Source: Bog-159 sp049511415 (GTDB taxonomy: Bacteria; Acidobacteriota; Terriglobia; Bryobacterales; Bryobacteraceae). From it: a stretch of 64,000 nt of DNA. Below, piece by piece: positions 25,535-34,450 of this stretch. The position numbers and the translations under genes are program-made. Location of the stretch: positions 186,001 through 250,000 of the forward strand of contig JBEKYC010000003.1 in NCBI GenBank assembly GCA_049511415.1, given 5' to 3'. The notes beneath the pieces were generated by a model, which was not told the DNA's origin, did not search any database, and saw nothing but the letters and a program-made list of their open reading frames with translations. Each line of letters starts with the position of its first letter. Position 1 is the stretch's first letter.

Positions 25535-26346
25535 GCAAGCGCATTGTATTCTTTTGTGCCCTGTTTGGCCTGCTTCTGTGGTGGAAAGCTTCCGGCAGTC
25601 CGGGCCAGAAACCTGCGGACCCGCCTTCCGATCCCAAGGTGGCGGCTACCGCCACGGTAGCCGCGGCCAAGGAATCCCAACCGGCTAAGAACCCAACCGC
25701 TCCCGAGGCGCCCGCATTTCTGAATGGCGGAGAATCGCTCGATTACGCATTACATTGGCCCGGCGGGGCCAGCCTGGGTGAAGCGCATCTGCGGGCTTCC
25801 AAGGGCGAGCATAGCTGGCAGTTAGACTTTTCCATGAGTGCCTCGGTGCCCGGATTTACGCTGTCGGACCATTATCATTCGCGCGCCAACGACGGCTTCT
25901 GCTCACTGGAACTCGAAAAGCAGACTACCCACGGCCAACGCAAGACGCACGAGCGGACCGTCTTCAATTACCAGGAAGGTTCCGCCACGCGCACCACGCT
26001 GGTAGATGGCGGCGGCCATACGGATATCAGTATTAGCGACTGCGCGCGCGATGGTCTCGACTTCGTCTATTATGCCCGCCGGGAGTTGTCCCTCGGCCAT
26101 GGCGTTCCCCCGCAACAGGACGTGCTCTTCGGCGCCGCCTATTCGGTGCGCATGGCATTTGCCGGTGTGCAAGATGTCAACGTCGGGGGAAAGCACCGCC
26201 AGGCCGATCATTGTATTCTTTACATCGCGGGTCCCGCGTCCGACTATCAATTGGATATCTTCTTTGAGCGCAATGCCGCCCGCACGCCTCTGATGATCAA
26301 GGCGCCTCTGCCCCTGGGCACTCTGTCGATGGAGCTCGAGCGCTGA
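25531..26346 (+). CDS. DUF3108-domain envelope protein
   Basis: This 271-residue protein has an N-terminal hydrophobic anchor or signal (about 5-18) and an Ala/Pro-rich linker to residue 65. A beta-rich domain follows, with the pattern GESLDYALHWPGGASLGEAHL that is typical of DUF3108. The family is predicted to be periplasmic with unknown function. Sitting inside a glycan operon between two glycosyltransferases, it may assist assembly or sensing of the polymer. Its stop is followed at once by the next ATG. Confidence 0.75.
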   Translation: MSKRIVFFCALFGLLLWWKASGSPGQKPADPPSDPKVAATATVAAAKESQPAKNPTAPEAPAFLNGGESLDYALHWPGGASLGEAHLRASKGEHSWQLDFSMSASVPGFTLSDHYHSRANDGFCSLELEKQTTHGQRKTHERTVFNYQEGSATRTTLVDGGGHTDISISDCARDGLDFVYYARRELSLGHGVPPQQDVLFGAAYSVRMAFAGVQDVNVGGKHRQADHCILYIAGPASDYQLDIFFERNAARTPLMIKAPLPLGTLSMELER

Positions 26347-28323
26347 ATGCGCGTGGCGTTCTTCTCGCCGCTGCCGCCTAGCCGGAGCGGCATCGCCGAC
26401 TATTCCGAAGTCCTGATCGAACATCTAAAGCCGCTCGCCGATATTGAAGTCTTTTCGAGTCCGGCCCAGTTGTACGACCCCAGCCGTTTCGATGTCGCCG
26501 TTTATCAGCTCGGCAACAATCCGCATCACGGATTTGTCTACGAGACGGCCCTGCGGCATCCCGGTGTAGTGGTGATGCACGAATCCAATCTGCATCATTT
26601 GGTGGCCGATCTGACCATCCGCCGCAATGACTGGGAAGCCTATCTGCGCGAATGCGAATACCAGGGCGGCGCCCAGGCGCTGGCCTTCGCGCATCGCGTG
26701 CAAGCGCTCGAAGTGGGGCCCGACTATGAAGGCGTTCCGATGACGCGGCGCGTGCTCGAATCCGCGCGCGGCGTCATTGTCCACAGTCAATATATGGTGG
26801 ACGAGATGCGCGCGGCGGGCTTCCACGGTCCCATCGCGCGAATCCCTCACGGCGCATGGATACCCGAGGCGTCCCGCAATGCCTGGCGGTATCGGCTCGG
26901 CATCGATGAATTCACGCCACTAATCGGCGTGTTTGGTTTCTTGAAGCCTTACAAGCGGATCGCCGAATCGCTGCGCGCTCTGCGCCGGCTGTTGGCCGTA
27001 GTACCGCCGGCCAAGATGATTCTGGTGGGAGAGCCGCATGCGGAATTTCCGCTGCAATCGCTGATTCAGTCGCTGGGCCTGTCAGCGGCAGTGCGCGTGA
27101 TGGGATTCACGCCTATCGAGGATTTCACCGGCTACATGGCGGCCTGCGATATCGTGTTGAACCTGCGCTATCCGACCGTGGGTGAAAGCTCCGGCAGCCT
27201 GCTCCGCGCGCTGGGACTCGGGAAGCCGGTGCTGGTCTCCGATATCGGCGCTTTTCGCGAGTTCCCGGATGACGTCTGCCTGAAAGTGCCAGTCGGGGAA
27301 AACGAAGAGAATCTGATCTTCGAATACCTGAATCTGCTGGCTTCGCGGCCGGACGTGGCGCGATCCCTCGGAGAACGCGCCGCAAAATACGTAAGGGAAG
27401 AATGCAACTGGCCCCGGGTGGCCGGCCTCTATGCGTCTTTCCTGCAATCGGTAGCCGACGGCAAGGAGTGGCGGCAGGAAGCGAAGCCGCCCGCCACCGG
27501 CTTCGATGCCCCAGCCGCCGATCTCGAGGGCTTGCCCTTGACCAAGGCGTACGTAATGAGCTGGGCCGCCAACCGCGAATCCGCCGCCTATGTGGACACG
27601 CATCTGGTCCGGCTGGCCAAGACCCTCGAAATCACTCCGCCCGGCGCCCCCGAGGATCGCATATTGGAGATGGGGGCTTATCTCCAGATCACGCCAGCCC
27701 TGCACACCAAGTTGGGTTACGGCTGCGTACGCGGCTGCTATTATGGACCAGCGGGTAGGATCGAGCAGCGCACGGTTGTTTCGGCCGAAGGTGAGACCTT
27801 CGATTGCGCCATCGATCTCTTCGATGCCGAGAAAGACCCTTACCCGTATGCGGATGGGCACTTCTCCACCGTGCTTTGTTGTGAGTTGATCGAGCACCTG
27901 ACCGAAGATCCCATGCACCTGATGAGCGAGATCCAGCGCATCGTCAAGCCCGGCGGACACCTGGTGTTGACCACGCCGAACATCGCCAGCCTGCACGGTG
28001 TCGCGGCGGTGTTGGAAGGCTATCACCCGGGAATCTTTACCGCCTACATCCGGCCGCGGGCGGACGGCGGCGAAGTGGAAGCCCGTCACAATCGCGAATA
28101 CACGCCCAAGGAGATCCAGCGGTTGCTCGAAAATTCGGGTTTCACGGTGACGTTGCTCCAGACCGGCCCCTTCCGTGAAATGCCCCGTCCCGAAGAGGGC
28201 TGGGTCTTAAACCTGCTCGATCGCTTCCATCTGCCCACGGATTTGCGCGGAGAAGACATCTACGTGGTGGGACGCAAAACCGGCCCGGTTCGCGAGCGCT
28301 ATCCGGACTGGTTGTACGCATGA
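26347..28323 (+). CDS. Fused GT4 glycosyltransferase and SAM methyltransferase
   Basis: This 658-residue protein has two domains. Residues 1 to about 370 are a GT4 enzyme (MRVAFFSPLPPSRSGIADYS, then GVFGFLKPYKRIAESLRAL and the YPTVGESSGSLLRALGLGKPVLVS segment). Residues about 410-640 are a class I methyltransferase with RILEMGAYLQITPAL as motif I, followed by FSTVLCCELIEHLTEDP and GGHLVLTTPNIASLHG. The fusion suggests that one sugar is added and methylated by the same protein, for example as a capping step that ends chain growth (inference). The stop overlaps the permease ATG. Confidence 0.85.
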   Translation: MRVAFFSPLPPSRSGIADYSEVLIEHLKPLADIEVFSSPAQLYDPSRFDVAVYQLGNNPHHGFVYETALRHPGVVVMHESNLHHLVADLTIRRNDWEAYLRECEYQGGAQALAFAHRVQALEVGPDYEGVPMTRRVLESARGVIVHSQYMVDEMRAAGFHGPIARIPHGAWIPEASRNAWRYRLGIDEFTPLIGVFGFLKPYKRIAESLRALRRLLAVVPPAKMILVGEPHAEFPLQSLIQSLGLSAAVRVMGFTPIEDFTGYMAACDIVLNLRYPTVGESSGSLLRALGLGKPVLVSDIGAFREFPDDVCLKVPVGENEENLIFEYLNLLASRPDVARSLGERAAKYVREECNWPRVAGLYASFLQSVADGKEWRQEAKPPATGFDAPAADLEGLPLTKAYVMSWAANRESAAYVDTHLVRLAKTLEITPPGAPEDRILEMGAYLQITPALHTKLGYGCVRGCYYGPAGRIEQRTVVSAEGETFDCAIDLFDAEKDPYPYADGHFSTVLCCELIEHLTEDPMHLMSEIQRIVKPGGHLVLTTPNIASLHGVAAVLEGYHPGIFTAYIRPRADGGEVEARHNREYTPKEIQRLLENSGFTVTLLQTGPFREMPRPEEGWVLNLLDRFHLPTDLRGEDIYVVGRKTGPVRERYPDWLYA

Positions 28324-29546
28324 GCGCCGTGTACGAATCGCCCGACGTAAAACTCTCCGGTGGGCTGGATGTAGAAGCTCATTTCACGCTGCGAAACGCT
28401 TCCGCGGAAGCCTGGCGATCCGCCGATGGATTCGCCGCCGGATTCCATATCTACGATTCGGACACGGGCATGTTGATCGTCGACGGCGAACGCCAGCCGC
28501 CGGTACACGATGTGGCGCCCGGAGATAGCGTGCCCGTGGATCTGCGCTTCGCACTGCCTCCCGAGACCGGCCACTATGATGTCTTCATCTCGCCCATGCG
28601 CGAGAACGTCTGCTGGTTCTACATGCAGGGATGGCCGTTTCTGCGTGTGGAAACCATCGTGGAAGATGGCCGCGCGCGACTGGCGCGGGTGGGCGTAGTC
28701 ACCCTGCGCACGGTGCGCCGCCAGCACTTCCTGCGGGCTTTGGGGCGCGCTTTCACGGTGCCCATCGCCACCATCACCCGCAACCGCAGCCTGATCCGCA
28801 CCATGGTGCGCCGCGACATTCTGGGGCGCTACCGCGGCTCCTTCGGCGGCATCTTCTGGACCATCCTGAACCCGCTACTGCTGATGCTGACGTACTTCTT
28901 CGTCTTTGGCGTGGTACTGCAGGCGCGCTTCGGCAACGACCCCAGCCGCGCCGGTTTCGCACTGTATTTCCTGGCCGGCATGCTGCCCTGGCTGGCGTTC
29001 AGCGAGGCTGCCGGGCGCGCTCCTACCGTGATGCTGGAGCATCGAAACTTCGTCAAGAAGCTGGTGTTCGCGGTGGAGACCCTGCCTATCAACCTGGTGG
29101 TCTCCGGCCTGGTGACCGAGGTTTTCGCGCTGCTCCTGTTCACCCTCGGTGTGTCGCTGGCACATGGCAAAGTGCCAACGACTGTCGCCTGGCTGCCTGT
29201 TTTGATCGTGCCGCAACTGCTTCTTACGGCCGGCATCTGCTGGTTTCTGGGCGCGCTGGGCGTCTTTGTGCGCGACCTGGGACAGGTGATCGGCTTCCTG
29301 CTGACGCTTTGGTTTTTCCTGACACCCATCTGTTACCCGGAAGCTTCGCTACCGCACTGGGCATTGCCGATTTTGGTGAAGAATCCCATGTACGTCCTGG
29401 TGCGCGGTTATCGCGCGATCTTCCTGGAAGGCCACGCGCCTGTATGGGGATCGCTCTGGAAACTGTGGCTGGTTTCGGGAGCGGTCTTTATTCTGGGGCA
29501 TGCCTGGTTTTACAAGCTGCGCCGTTCATTCGCCGATATTATCTGA
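28320..29546 (+). CDS. ABC-2 polysaccharide export permease with N-terminal Wzt-C-like domain
   Basis: This 408-residue protein has a beta-sandwich-like N-terminus (about 1-120) with FAAGFHIYDSDTG, DVAPGDSVPVDLRF and YDVFISPMRENVCWFYMQGWPFL. That resembles the glycan-binding C-terminal domain of Wzt. Residues about 150-408 form an ABC-2 permease of the Wzm/KpsM type, with RDILGRYRGSFGGIFWTILNPLL and six membrane segments. The recognition domain normally sits on the ATPase, so its presence here is odd. No matching ATPase gene is in the operon. Likely role: export of the glycan made by the upstream transferases. Confidence 0.82.
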   Translation: MSAVYESPDVKLSGGLDVEAHFTLRNASAEAWRSADGFAAGFHIYDSDTGMLIVDGERQPPVHDVAPGDSVPVDLRFALPPETGHYDVFISPMRENVCWFYMQGWPFLRVETIVEDGRARLARVGVVTLRTVRRQHFLRALGRAFTVPIATITRNRSLIRTMVRRDILGRYRGSFGGIFWTILNPLLLMLTYFFVFGVVLQARFGNDPSRAGFALYFLAGMLPWLAFSEAAGRAPTVMLEHRNFVKKLVFAVETLPINLVVSGLVTEVFALLLFTLGVSLAHGKVPTTVAWLPVLIVPQLLLTAGICWFLGALGVFVRDLGQVIGFLLTLWFFLTPICYPEASLPHWALPILVKNPMYVLVRGYRAIFLEGHAPVWGSLWKLWLVSGAVFILGHAWFYKLRRSFADII

Positions 29547-29553
29547 CCCACTC

Positions 29554-30144
29554 ATGCTGGCCAAGCTGACCGCCGCCCTGATCGCCTTCGGACCTATCGG
29601 CATCCTGATATTGGCCTTCATCGATTCCGCGGGAATTCCCGTGGCGTCGGGAATGGACGCGCTGGTGATCGTGGTGGCCGCCAAAGCACCCTCGCGGGCG
29701 CTGTTCGCCGCATCCATGGGAGTGCTCGGATCGCTGATCGGCAACCTGGTGCTCTTTCTGGGCGCCAGAGCCGGAGCGCGGCGTTGGGTGCCCGGTGAAT
29801 CCGAGGTTGAGAAGCAACCACGTTTCCGCGCCTGGTTCCGGCGCTACGGATTATTGACCGTCTTCATCCCGTCCGCTCTGCCGATTCCGCTGCCGCTGAA
29901 AGTATTTGTGATTTGCGCCGCCGCCTTCGGAACACCGCTGCGCACCTTCGCGCTGGTGATCGCCCTCGGCCGCTCGATCCGCTACTTCGGCGAGGCCGCG
30001 CTGGGAGTGGCGCTGGGTGAAGGATCCTGGCAGTTCCTGCGCGCGCACACCTGGCATTTGATCGGCGCGGCGGTGGCGCTGTTCGCCGCGTTATACCTCG
30101 TCATGATGTGGGTGGATCGCCGCCGCGCGCGGAATCTGGCATGA
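29554..30144 (+). CDS. VTT/DedA-like membrane protein
   Basis: This 196-residue polytopic protein has about five membrane segments and the pattern FIDSAGIPVASGMDALVI near the N-terminus. The central RYGLLTVFIPSALPIPLPLKVF resembles the re-entrant region of VTT/SNARE-associated (DedA-like) proteins, which flip lipids or lipid-linked intermediates. I start it at ATG 29554, seven bases after the permease stop. In this operon it may move a lipid carrier. Confidence 0.75.
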   Translation: MLAKLTAALIAFGPIGILILAFIDSAGIPVASGMDALVIVVAAKAPSRALFAASMGVLGSLIGNLVLFLGARAGARRWVPGESEVEKQPRFRAWFRRYGLLTVFIPSALPIPLPLKVFVICAAAFGTPLRTFALVIALGRSIRYFGEAALGVALGEGSWQFLRAHTWHLIGAAVALFAALYLVMMWVDRRRARNLA

Positions 30145-30423
30145 TGGAGACGATCGACCTGCCATTCTTCCAGGTTGCGTTGCCGCTAATGATCACCATC
30201 CTGATTGCGGCGTTCACCGCGGTGTGGTCCAGCAACAAGCGGATCGAAGAGATCAGCCGCCGTTTGGATGACACGAACCGGCGTATCGAATCGGCTGGAC
30301 GACGGCATCAACCAACGCCTCGACCGATTGGAAGCGGCAATTCAAGACATCCTGAAGACACTGGCGTCGATCGATCATCGCCTCACCGCATTGGATGAAC
30401 GCTCGACGCTGGTGCGAGGCTAA
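30141..30423 (+). pseudogene. Small membrane-anchored coiled-coil gene with frameshift
   Basis: The first frame from ATG 30141 encodes a membrane anchor (about residues 10-29) and IEEISRRLDDTNRRIES. The heptad pattern then jumps to the +1 frame near 30290 as NRLDDGINQRLDRLEAAIQ and continues to TAA 30421-30423. Joined, this is a plausible protein of about 93 residues with one anchor and one coiled coil. A one-base indel or sequencing error explains the break; no slippery site is seen. It overlaps the VTT gene by four bases. Confidence 0.6.
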
Positions 30424-30818
30424 CCTACACCGTTAGTAAAGATGGCCCTACGTTCGGCCAGTAACTCCCGCAGGACCGACCGATGGCAATGGCTCTCGCT
30501 CTCGCAATAACAACCCAATGAGAAGTCGGTTTGGTGCGAAAGCGCGGCCAGAAGGTCCAGGAGCCTGGCCGCGTCCGGCCTTCTCATCTCGGCGCGGAAC
30601 CTGCGTTGGAATGCATTCCACGTGCGCTCATCCGCGGACGCCAGCGCCATCGACACCAGTTCCTGGCTGGGCGCCAGGTTCGGCAGCCAGACATCGTAGA
30701 AATTCCGTTTCGCGTATTCGGACTTGGGAACGCCCCGCGGCGGCCTGCGGACCGTGCCGAGACGCAGACCTTCGCCCGGATGCCTCGGCGAACCCAATCG
30801 CAACACGGAAATGGGCAT
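30420..30818 (-). CDS. DUF488-family protein
   Basis: This 132-residue protein belongs to the DUF488/YeaO-like family of unknown function. The recognisable parts are GTVRRPPRGVPKSEYAKR near the N-terminus, the DVWLPNLAPS segment and GCYCESESHCHRSVL with conserved cysteines and histidines. It is the last gene of a minus-strand run and its stop overlaps the coiled-coil reading frame by four bases (convergent). No strong Shine-Dalgarno is seen. Confidence 0.82.
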   Translation of the reverse strand: MPISVLRLGSPRHPGEGLRLGTVRRPPRGVPKSEYAKRNFYDVWLPNLAPSQELVSMALASADERTWNAFQRRFRAEMRRPDAARLLDLLAALSHQTDFSLGCYCESESHCHRSVLRELLAERRAIFTNGVG

Positions 30819-30833
30819 CTCAAGCCTGGAGGC

Positions 30834-31601
30834 CTACGTGAACCGGACACGGCGGCCGTGTGAGATGGGCATGATGCAGATGGTGCCGTTGATGTTCTTG
30901 AGATTAATGTAAGTGCCGCCGCCCTTGCGCACGCCGTGCAACTGGCTGCCGGCGGAATGGTCCTGGCTGACCGGAATGCCAAAATCGTTGTCGATGCCCC
31001 CCGTGACGTTCCGCGCATTGAACTCGGCGCCGGCATCATAAGGGATGGAAAGCGAGATCGGCCCATTCACGGAAGCGAGCGAGATGTTCTTGGCGTCGCC
31101 GAGCCGGTCGAAACTGGCCTCCAGCTTGCCATTGACAGTCGATAAGCGGGCGTCACCGGCAATCTTTTGCGCGCGCACCGTCCCATTCACCGAAGACGCA
31201 TTGACTCCGCCACTGACGCCTTCGATATCCAGCGCCCCGTTGATCAGCTTGACTTCACTCAAGCGCGCGTGGCGCGGCACCATCACCGTGAACTCCACTT
31301 TTCCGGGATTGGCGTTGGCGCTGTCGCCGTACCGGGTGTGAATGCTGATGGAGTCCGCGCTGGATTCGATCTCCACGCGTGCCTCGTCCAGCAGGTTCCG
31401 GCTGCTGGCGCTCTTGACCGCGTCGATACGCACCTCGTTGCGGTCCCAAGCGCGGATGTGGACATCCCCATTGATGTTCTGGAGTGAAACGCGGCCTCTG
31501 GCTGAGAGCGTGTAGCTCCGGCTGGACTGCTGATGGAAGTTTCCGTTTGCCGGCAGGCTGATGGTGCTTGCCAGCGCCAACAGGGCGCACTCGAATAGCA
31601 T
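30834..31601 (-). CDS. Secreted DUF4097 beta-helix-like protein
   Basis: This 255-residue protein has a short signal segment (LFECALLALASTISL) and a repetitive beta-rich body. Recurring patterns such as VSLQNINGDVHI, SSVNGTVRA, STVNGKLEA and LASVNGPISL are characteristic of DUF4097 adhesin-like right-handed beta proteins. The start ATG 31601 has a strong GGAGGGGAG signal nearby. It follows the ABC ATPase gene by 53 bases. DUF4097 proteins often sit near efflux or envelope-stress genes; the function is not known. Confidence 0.82.
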   Translation of the reverse strand: MLFECALLALASTISLPANGNFHQQSSRSYTLSARGRVSLQNINGDVHIRAWDRNEVRIDAVKSASSRNLLDEARVEIESSADSISIHTRYGDSANANPGKVEFTVMVPRHARLSEVKLINGALDIEGVSGGVNASSVNGTVRAQKIAGDARLSTVNGKLEASFDRLGDAKNISLASVNGPISLSIPYDAGAEFNARNVTGGIDNDFGIPVSQDHSAGSQLHGVRKGGGTYINLKNINGTICIMPISHGRRVRFT

Positions 31602-31654
31602 TCTCCCCTCCAGCTCCACTGGCAAGCCACGAAAGGCGATGGCCTGCCCAACGG

Positions 31655-32365
31655 CTAATTACGCGCGGCTTCCACGCTTTCCTCCACGATGCGGCCGTCG
31701 AAGAGCCGGATCGTGCGGTCGGCAAACTCCGCGTACCGCGGATCGTGCGTCACCATACAGATTGTGGCGCCGTTGCGATGCAGTTCCTTCAATAAGTTCA
31801 TCACGGCTTCGCCATTGGCCGAATCCAGGTTTCCGGTCGGCTCATCCGCCAGCAGGATCGCCGGATCGCCGCCCAAGGCACGCGCCACGGCCACGCGCTG
31901 TTGCTGACCGCCCGAGAGTTGCGATGGGTAGTGCTTCATGCGGTGCGACATGCCGACGCGCTCCAGCGCCTCCTGCACGCGCTTCTTGCGCTCGGCCGAT
32001 CCCATGCCGCGGTAGGTCAGGGGCAGTTCCACGTTCTCGTAAACCGTCAGGTCGCCGATCAGATTGAACGCCTGGAAAATGAAGCCGATCTCCCGGTTGC
32101 GAATGCGCGCCCGCTCGGACAGTTTCAGGCCGCTCACCGGCCGGCTGTTCAAGACATAAGTCCCATCGGTGGGCGTATCCAACAACCCTAGTATGGCCAG
32201 CAAAGTCGATTTGCCGCAGCCCGACGGTCCGGCAATCGAAAGGTACTCGCCCTTTTTCAGGTCGAGTTGGATCCCGGATAAAGCGTGCGTCTCGACTTCA
32301 TCGGTCACAAACACCTTGGTCACGCCATCCAGAACGATCAGCGACTCTTTTCCGTTATTGCTCAT
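31655..32365 (-). CDS. MacB/LolD-type ABC transporter ATP-binding protein
   Basis: This 236-residue single ABC domain has Walker A GPSGCGKST, signature LSGGQQQRVAVARAL and Walker B ILLADEPTGNLDS. This set is typical of MacB/LolD/FtsE-type ATPases that power FtsX-like permeases. The start ATG 32365 follows GGAGAAG. It lies 29 bases after a membrane-fusion protein gene, as in macAB-like operons. No FtsX/MacB-type permease is present between or beside them in this window. Confidence 0.9.
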   Translation of the reverse strand: MSNNGKESLIVLDGVTKVFVTDEVETHALSGIQLDLKKGEYLSIAGPSGCGKSTLLAILGLLDTPTDGTYVLNSRPVSGLKLSERARIRNREIGFIFQAFNLIGDLTVYENVELPLTYRGMGSAERKKRVQEALERVGMSHRMKHYPSQLSGGQQQRVAVARALGGDPAILLADEPTGNLDSANGEAVMNLLKELHRNGATICMVTHDPRYAEFADRTIRLFDGRIVEESVEAARN

Positions 32366-32394
32366 TTCTTCTCCATTACGAACCAGCCCCGGCG

Positions 32395-33681
32395 CTAGTT
32401 CAACTTTATTCGCTCGTAAGCGTCCCACGCCGACATATCGGACAGGATCACCCGGTCGCCCACATTCAGCCCCTGCTTCACTTCGATGGTGTTGACCGAC
32501 GCCCGGCCCAGAGTCACCTGCACCCGATTGGCGTACTTGCCATCCGGCTCGATCTTGAACAGGCTGACCTTGCTATCCTGCTGGCCGAACACCGGCCGGC
32601 CCATAAAGACCACGTCATCGAGTTTCTCCAGCTCGATGACGCCATCCACGCTTAAATCCGGCCGGGCTCCGTCCGGCAGCGGCCCGATCAGCTTGCAATC
32701 CACCGTGACCGTGCCATTCAACACAGCCGGATCGATGCGCGAAACCGTACTTTTCACCAGGCCGTTCCGCGTATCGATGACGGCGTTCTGGCCGATCCTA
32801 ACGTCTTTGGCTTGCGTTTCCGCGATTTTCAGCTCGGCTTTCAGTTTCCACGGCTGCGCGACTTTAGCCAGCGCCGTGCCGGCGAGAACCTTCTGCCCTT
32901 CCTCAACCTTCTGCGTTTCCGGCAGCGCCTGCAGCATGCCTGCGGTGCCGGCCCGGACGTTGAGCTTTTGCACCTGCTCCTGCTTCAGCTTGTACTCCGC
33001 CTCGTACTGATCCACTAGAACCTTCTGGGCATTCATCTGCGCCTCGACCGATTCCTGGTTGATGCTGAGGCGTTTGGTCTCAATGTCGTTCCTCGTGGAC
33101 AACTCCTGCGCGGTCACGTCCGAGATCTTGGCATCCACCGGAGCCACCAGACCCTCTTTCACCAAAGCATCGTCCCGCTCGGCTTTGAGCTGGGCGGTGT
33201 GGAAATCGGCGGACACCTGGGCGGCCGTGGCGCTCAGATCCAACGCCTGCTTTTCGAGCGTGACCCGCAGGTCGATGTACTTGGCCTGGGCGGCTTTCCA
33301 GGTATACTCGGCGTCCAGCAACTGGGTCTGCAACTCCGGATTCGACATGGTCAGGATGATGCTGTCCGGCTTGACCGGCGTGCCGGGCTTGATGATAATT
33401 TTGTCGATGCGCCCGTCGGTGTTGGCGGGGATCAACAAGGTATCTTCGGGCACCAGCGTGCCGAGGCCGCGGACGTCGCGCACCATGGGTCCGCGCCGCA
33501 CGTTGTCGGGCCACAACGTGGACAACTCCACGCCAGGCGCGGCAGGTTTCAGGTGGCCGGCATAAAGGAAGGGAACGCCCACGAAATACCCCACCGGCAC
33601 GAGCGCGATGAGGATCACTAACCCGATGATAATGCGCTTGATCAGGCGCTTCTTGGCTGCGTCTTTGCGGATGACATCCAT
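32395..33681 (-). CDS. HlyD/MacA-like membrane-fusion protein
   Basis: This 428-residue periplasmic adaptor has an N-terminal membrane anchor (about 14-38). A lipoyl-like segment is split around a long coiled coil (about 120-240), and a beta-barrel region contains VDGVIELEKLDD. MFPs link an inner-membrane pump to an outer-membrane channel. The downstream LolD/MacB-type ATPase suggests a tripartite ABC exporter, but neither the permease nor a TolC gene is here. The start at ATG 33681 has only a weak ribosome site. Confidence 0.85.
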   Translation of the reverse strand: MDVIRKDAAKKRLIKRIIIGLVILIALVPVGYFVGVPFLYAGHLKPAAPGVELSTLWPDNVRRGPMVRDVRGLGTLVPEDTLLIPANTDGRIDKIIIKPGTPVKPDSIILTMSNPELQTQLLDAEYTWKAAQAKYIDLRVTLEKQALDLSATAAQVSADFHTAQLKAERDDALVKEGLVAPVDAKISDVTAQELSTRNDIETKRLSINQESVEAQMNAQKVLVDQYEAEYKLKQEQVQKLNVRAGTAGMLQALPETQKVEEGQKVLAGTALAKVAQPWKLKAELKIAETQAKDVRIGQNAVIDTRNGLVKSTVSRIDPAVLNGTVTVDCKLIGPLPDGARPDLSVDGVIELEKLDDVVFMGRPVFGQQDSKVSLFKIEPDGKYANRVQVTLGRASVNTIEVKQGLNVGDRVILSDMSAWDAYERIKLN

Positions 33682-33803
33682 GTTCGGTACCGAAGAGAGA
33701 GAGGCACGGCGCCTGCCAATCCCTGCGCGGCTGGTAAGATTATGACTCCGCAGGGGGAAAAAGGTTAGGGGACGGGTGTGCAGGAGGGGGAAACTGTCCG
33801 CTT

Positions 33804-34415
33804 ATGGGAATGCCCGTTCCGGGAGTGGACTGGGGGTCAGGCGGTGGCGGCCTTGGCGATGGCGGAGATGAGATCGAGGGTGTCCTGGACGACAGCAGCG
33901 GCACCTTGGCCGTAGGATTGGAAGCCCCGCAAGGCGGCTTCAGCACATTGGCGGGCATCGGAGGCGCGTTGCGTTGGACGCGAGTGCTGGTGGCGGGCGT
34001 CGGTGCGATGGCCCTATTCCGGACCTCCCTTTTTATGGTGAGGGCTGGGAATCAGGAGATCGGGGTCGGCCCGGGCAGCATACTGCAGATTCTCCGCGAT
34101 GCCGCCGACCGCGAAGTGGATCGCATGCGCGCGCAGAGTCGCGGGCAGGACATCGCCAAGCTGATGCAGGGCCTCGACTACAACAAAGCTTCCGAGGGAC
34201 TGGTGCCGTACTGCCTGGCACTGATGCAGGACGTACCCAGCGACGCTCAGGAGAAACTGGAGCACGCGGTGGAACTTCTGACTGCCGACTTGACGCTGAA
34301 GGATGCGATCAAGGTCCGCATACTCGGCCTGCACCTGCTTAACGTAGTCGGTCCCGCGGTGCCGATCGCCGCGGTTGACGGCCTGCGCGACGAACTGAAG
34401 ACCCCCAACCTGTAG
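33804..34415 (+). CDS. Hypothetical protein with one membrane segment
   Basis: This 203-residue protein has a glycine-rich acidic N-terminus (about 1-50), a likely membrane segment near 58-78 (TRVLVAGVGAMALFRTSLF) and a helical soluble C-terminus. I recognise no family. An AGGAGGGGG lies about 18 bases before the first ATG, which is rather far; a start at 33810 is also possible. It stands alone between the divergent MFP gene and the esterase operon. Confidence 0.5.
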   Translation: MGMPVPGVDWGSGGGGLGDGGDEIEGVLDDSSGTLAVGLEAPQGGFSTLAGIGGALRWTRVLVAGVGAMALFRTSLFMVRAGNQEIGVGPGSILQILRDAADREVDRMRAQSRGQDIAKLMQGLDYNKASEGLVPYCLALMQDVPSDAQEKLEHAVELLTADLTLKDAIKVRILGLHLLNVVGPAVPIAAVDGLRDELKTPNL

Positions 34416-34438
34416 CACCGGCGCGCGGTGAAGCTCGC

Positions 34439-34444
34439 TAGAAT
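34439..34444 (+). promoter_or_regulatory. Candidate -10 of the esterase operon
   Basis: TAGAAT ends six bases before the esterase ATG at 34451, so transcription would start at or next to the A of ATG. No Shine-Dalgarno is present and no clear -35 is seen. Confidence 0.35.
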
Positions 34445-34450
34445 CTACCC

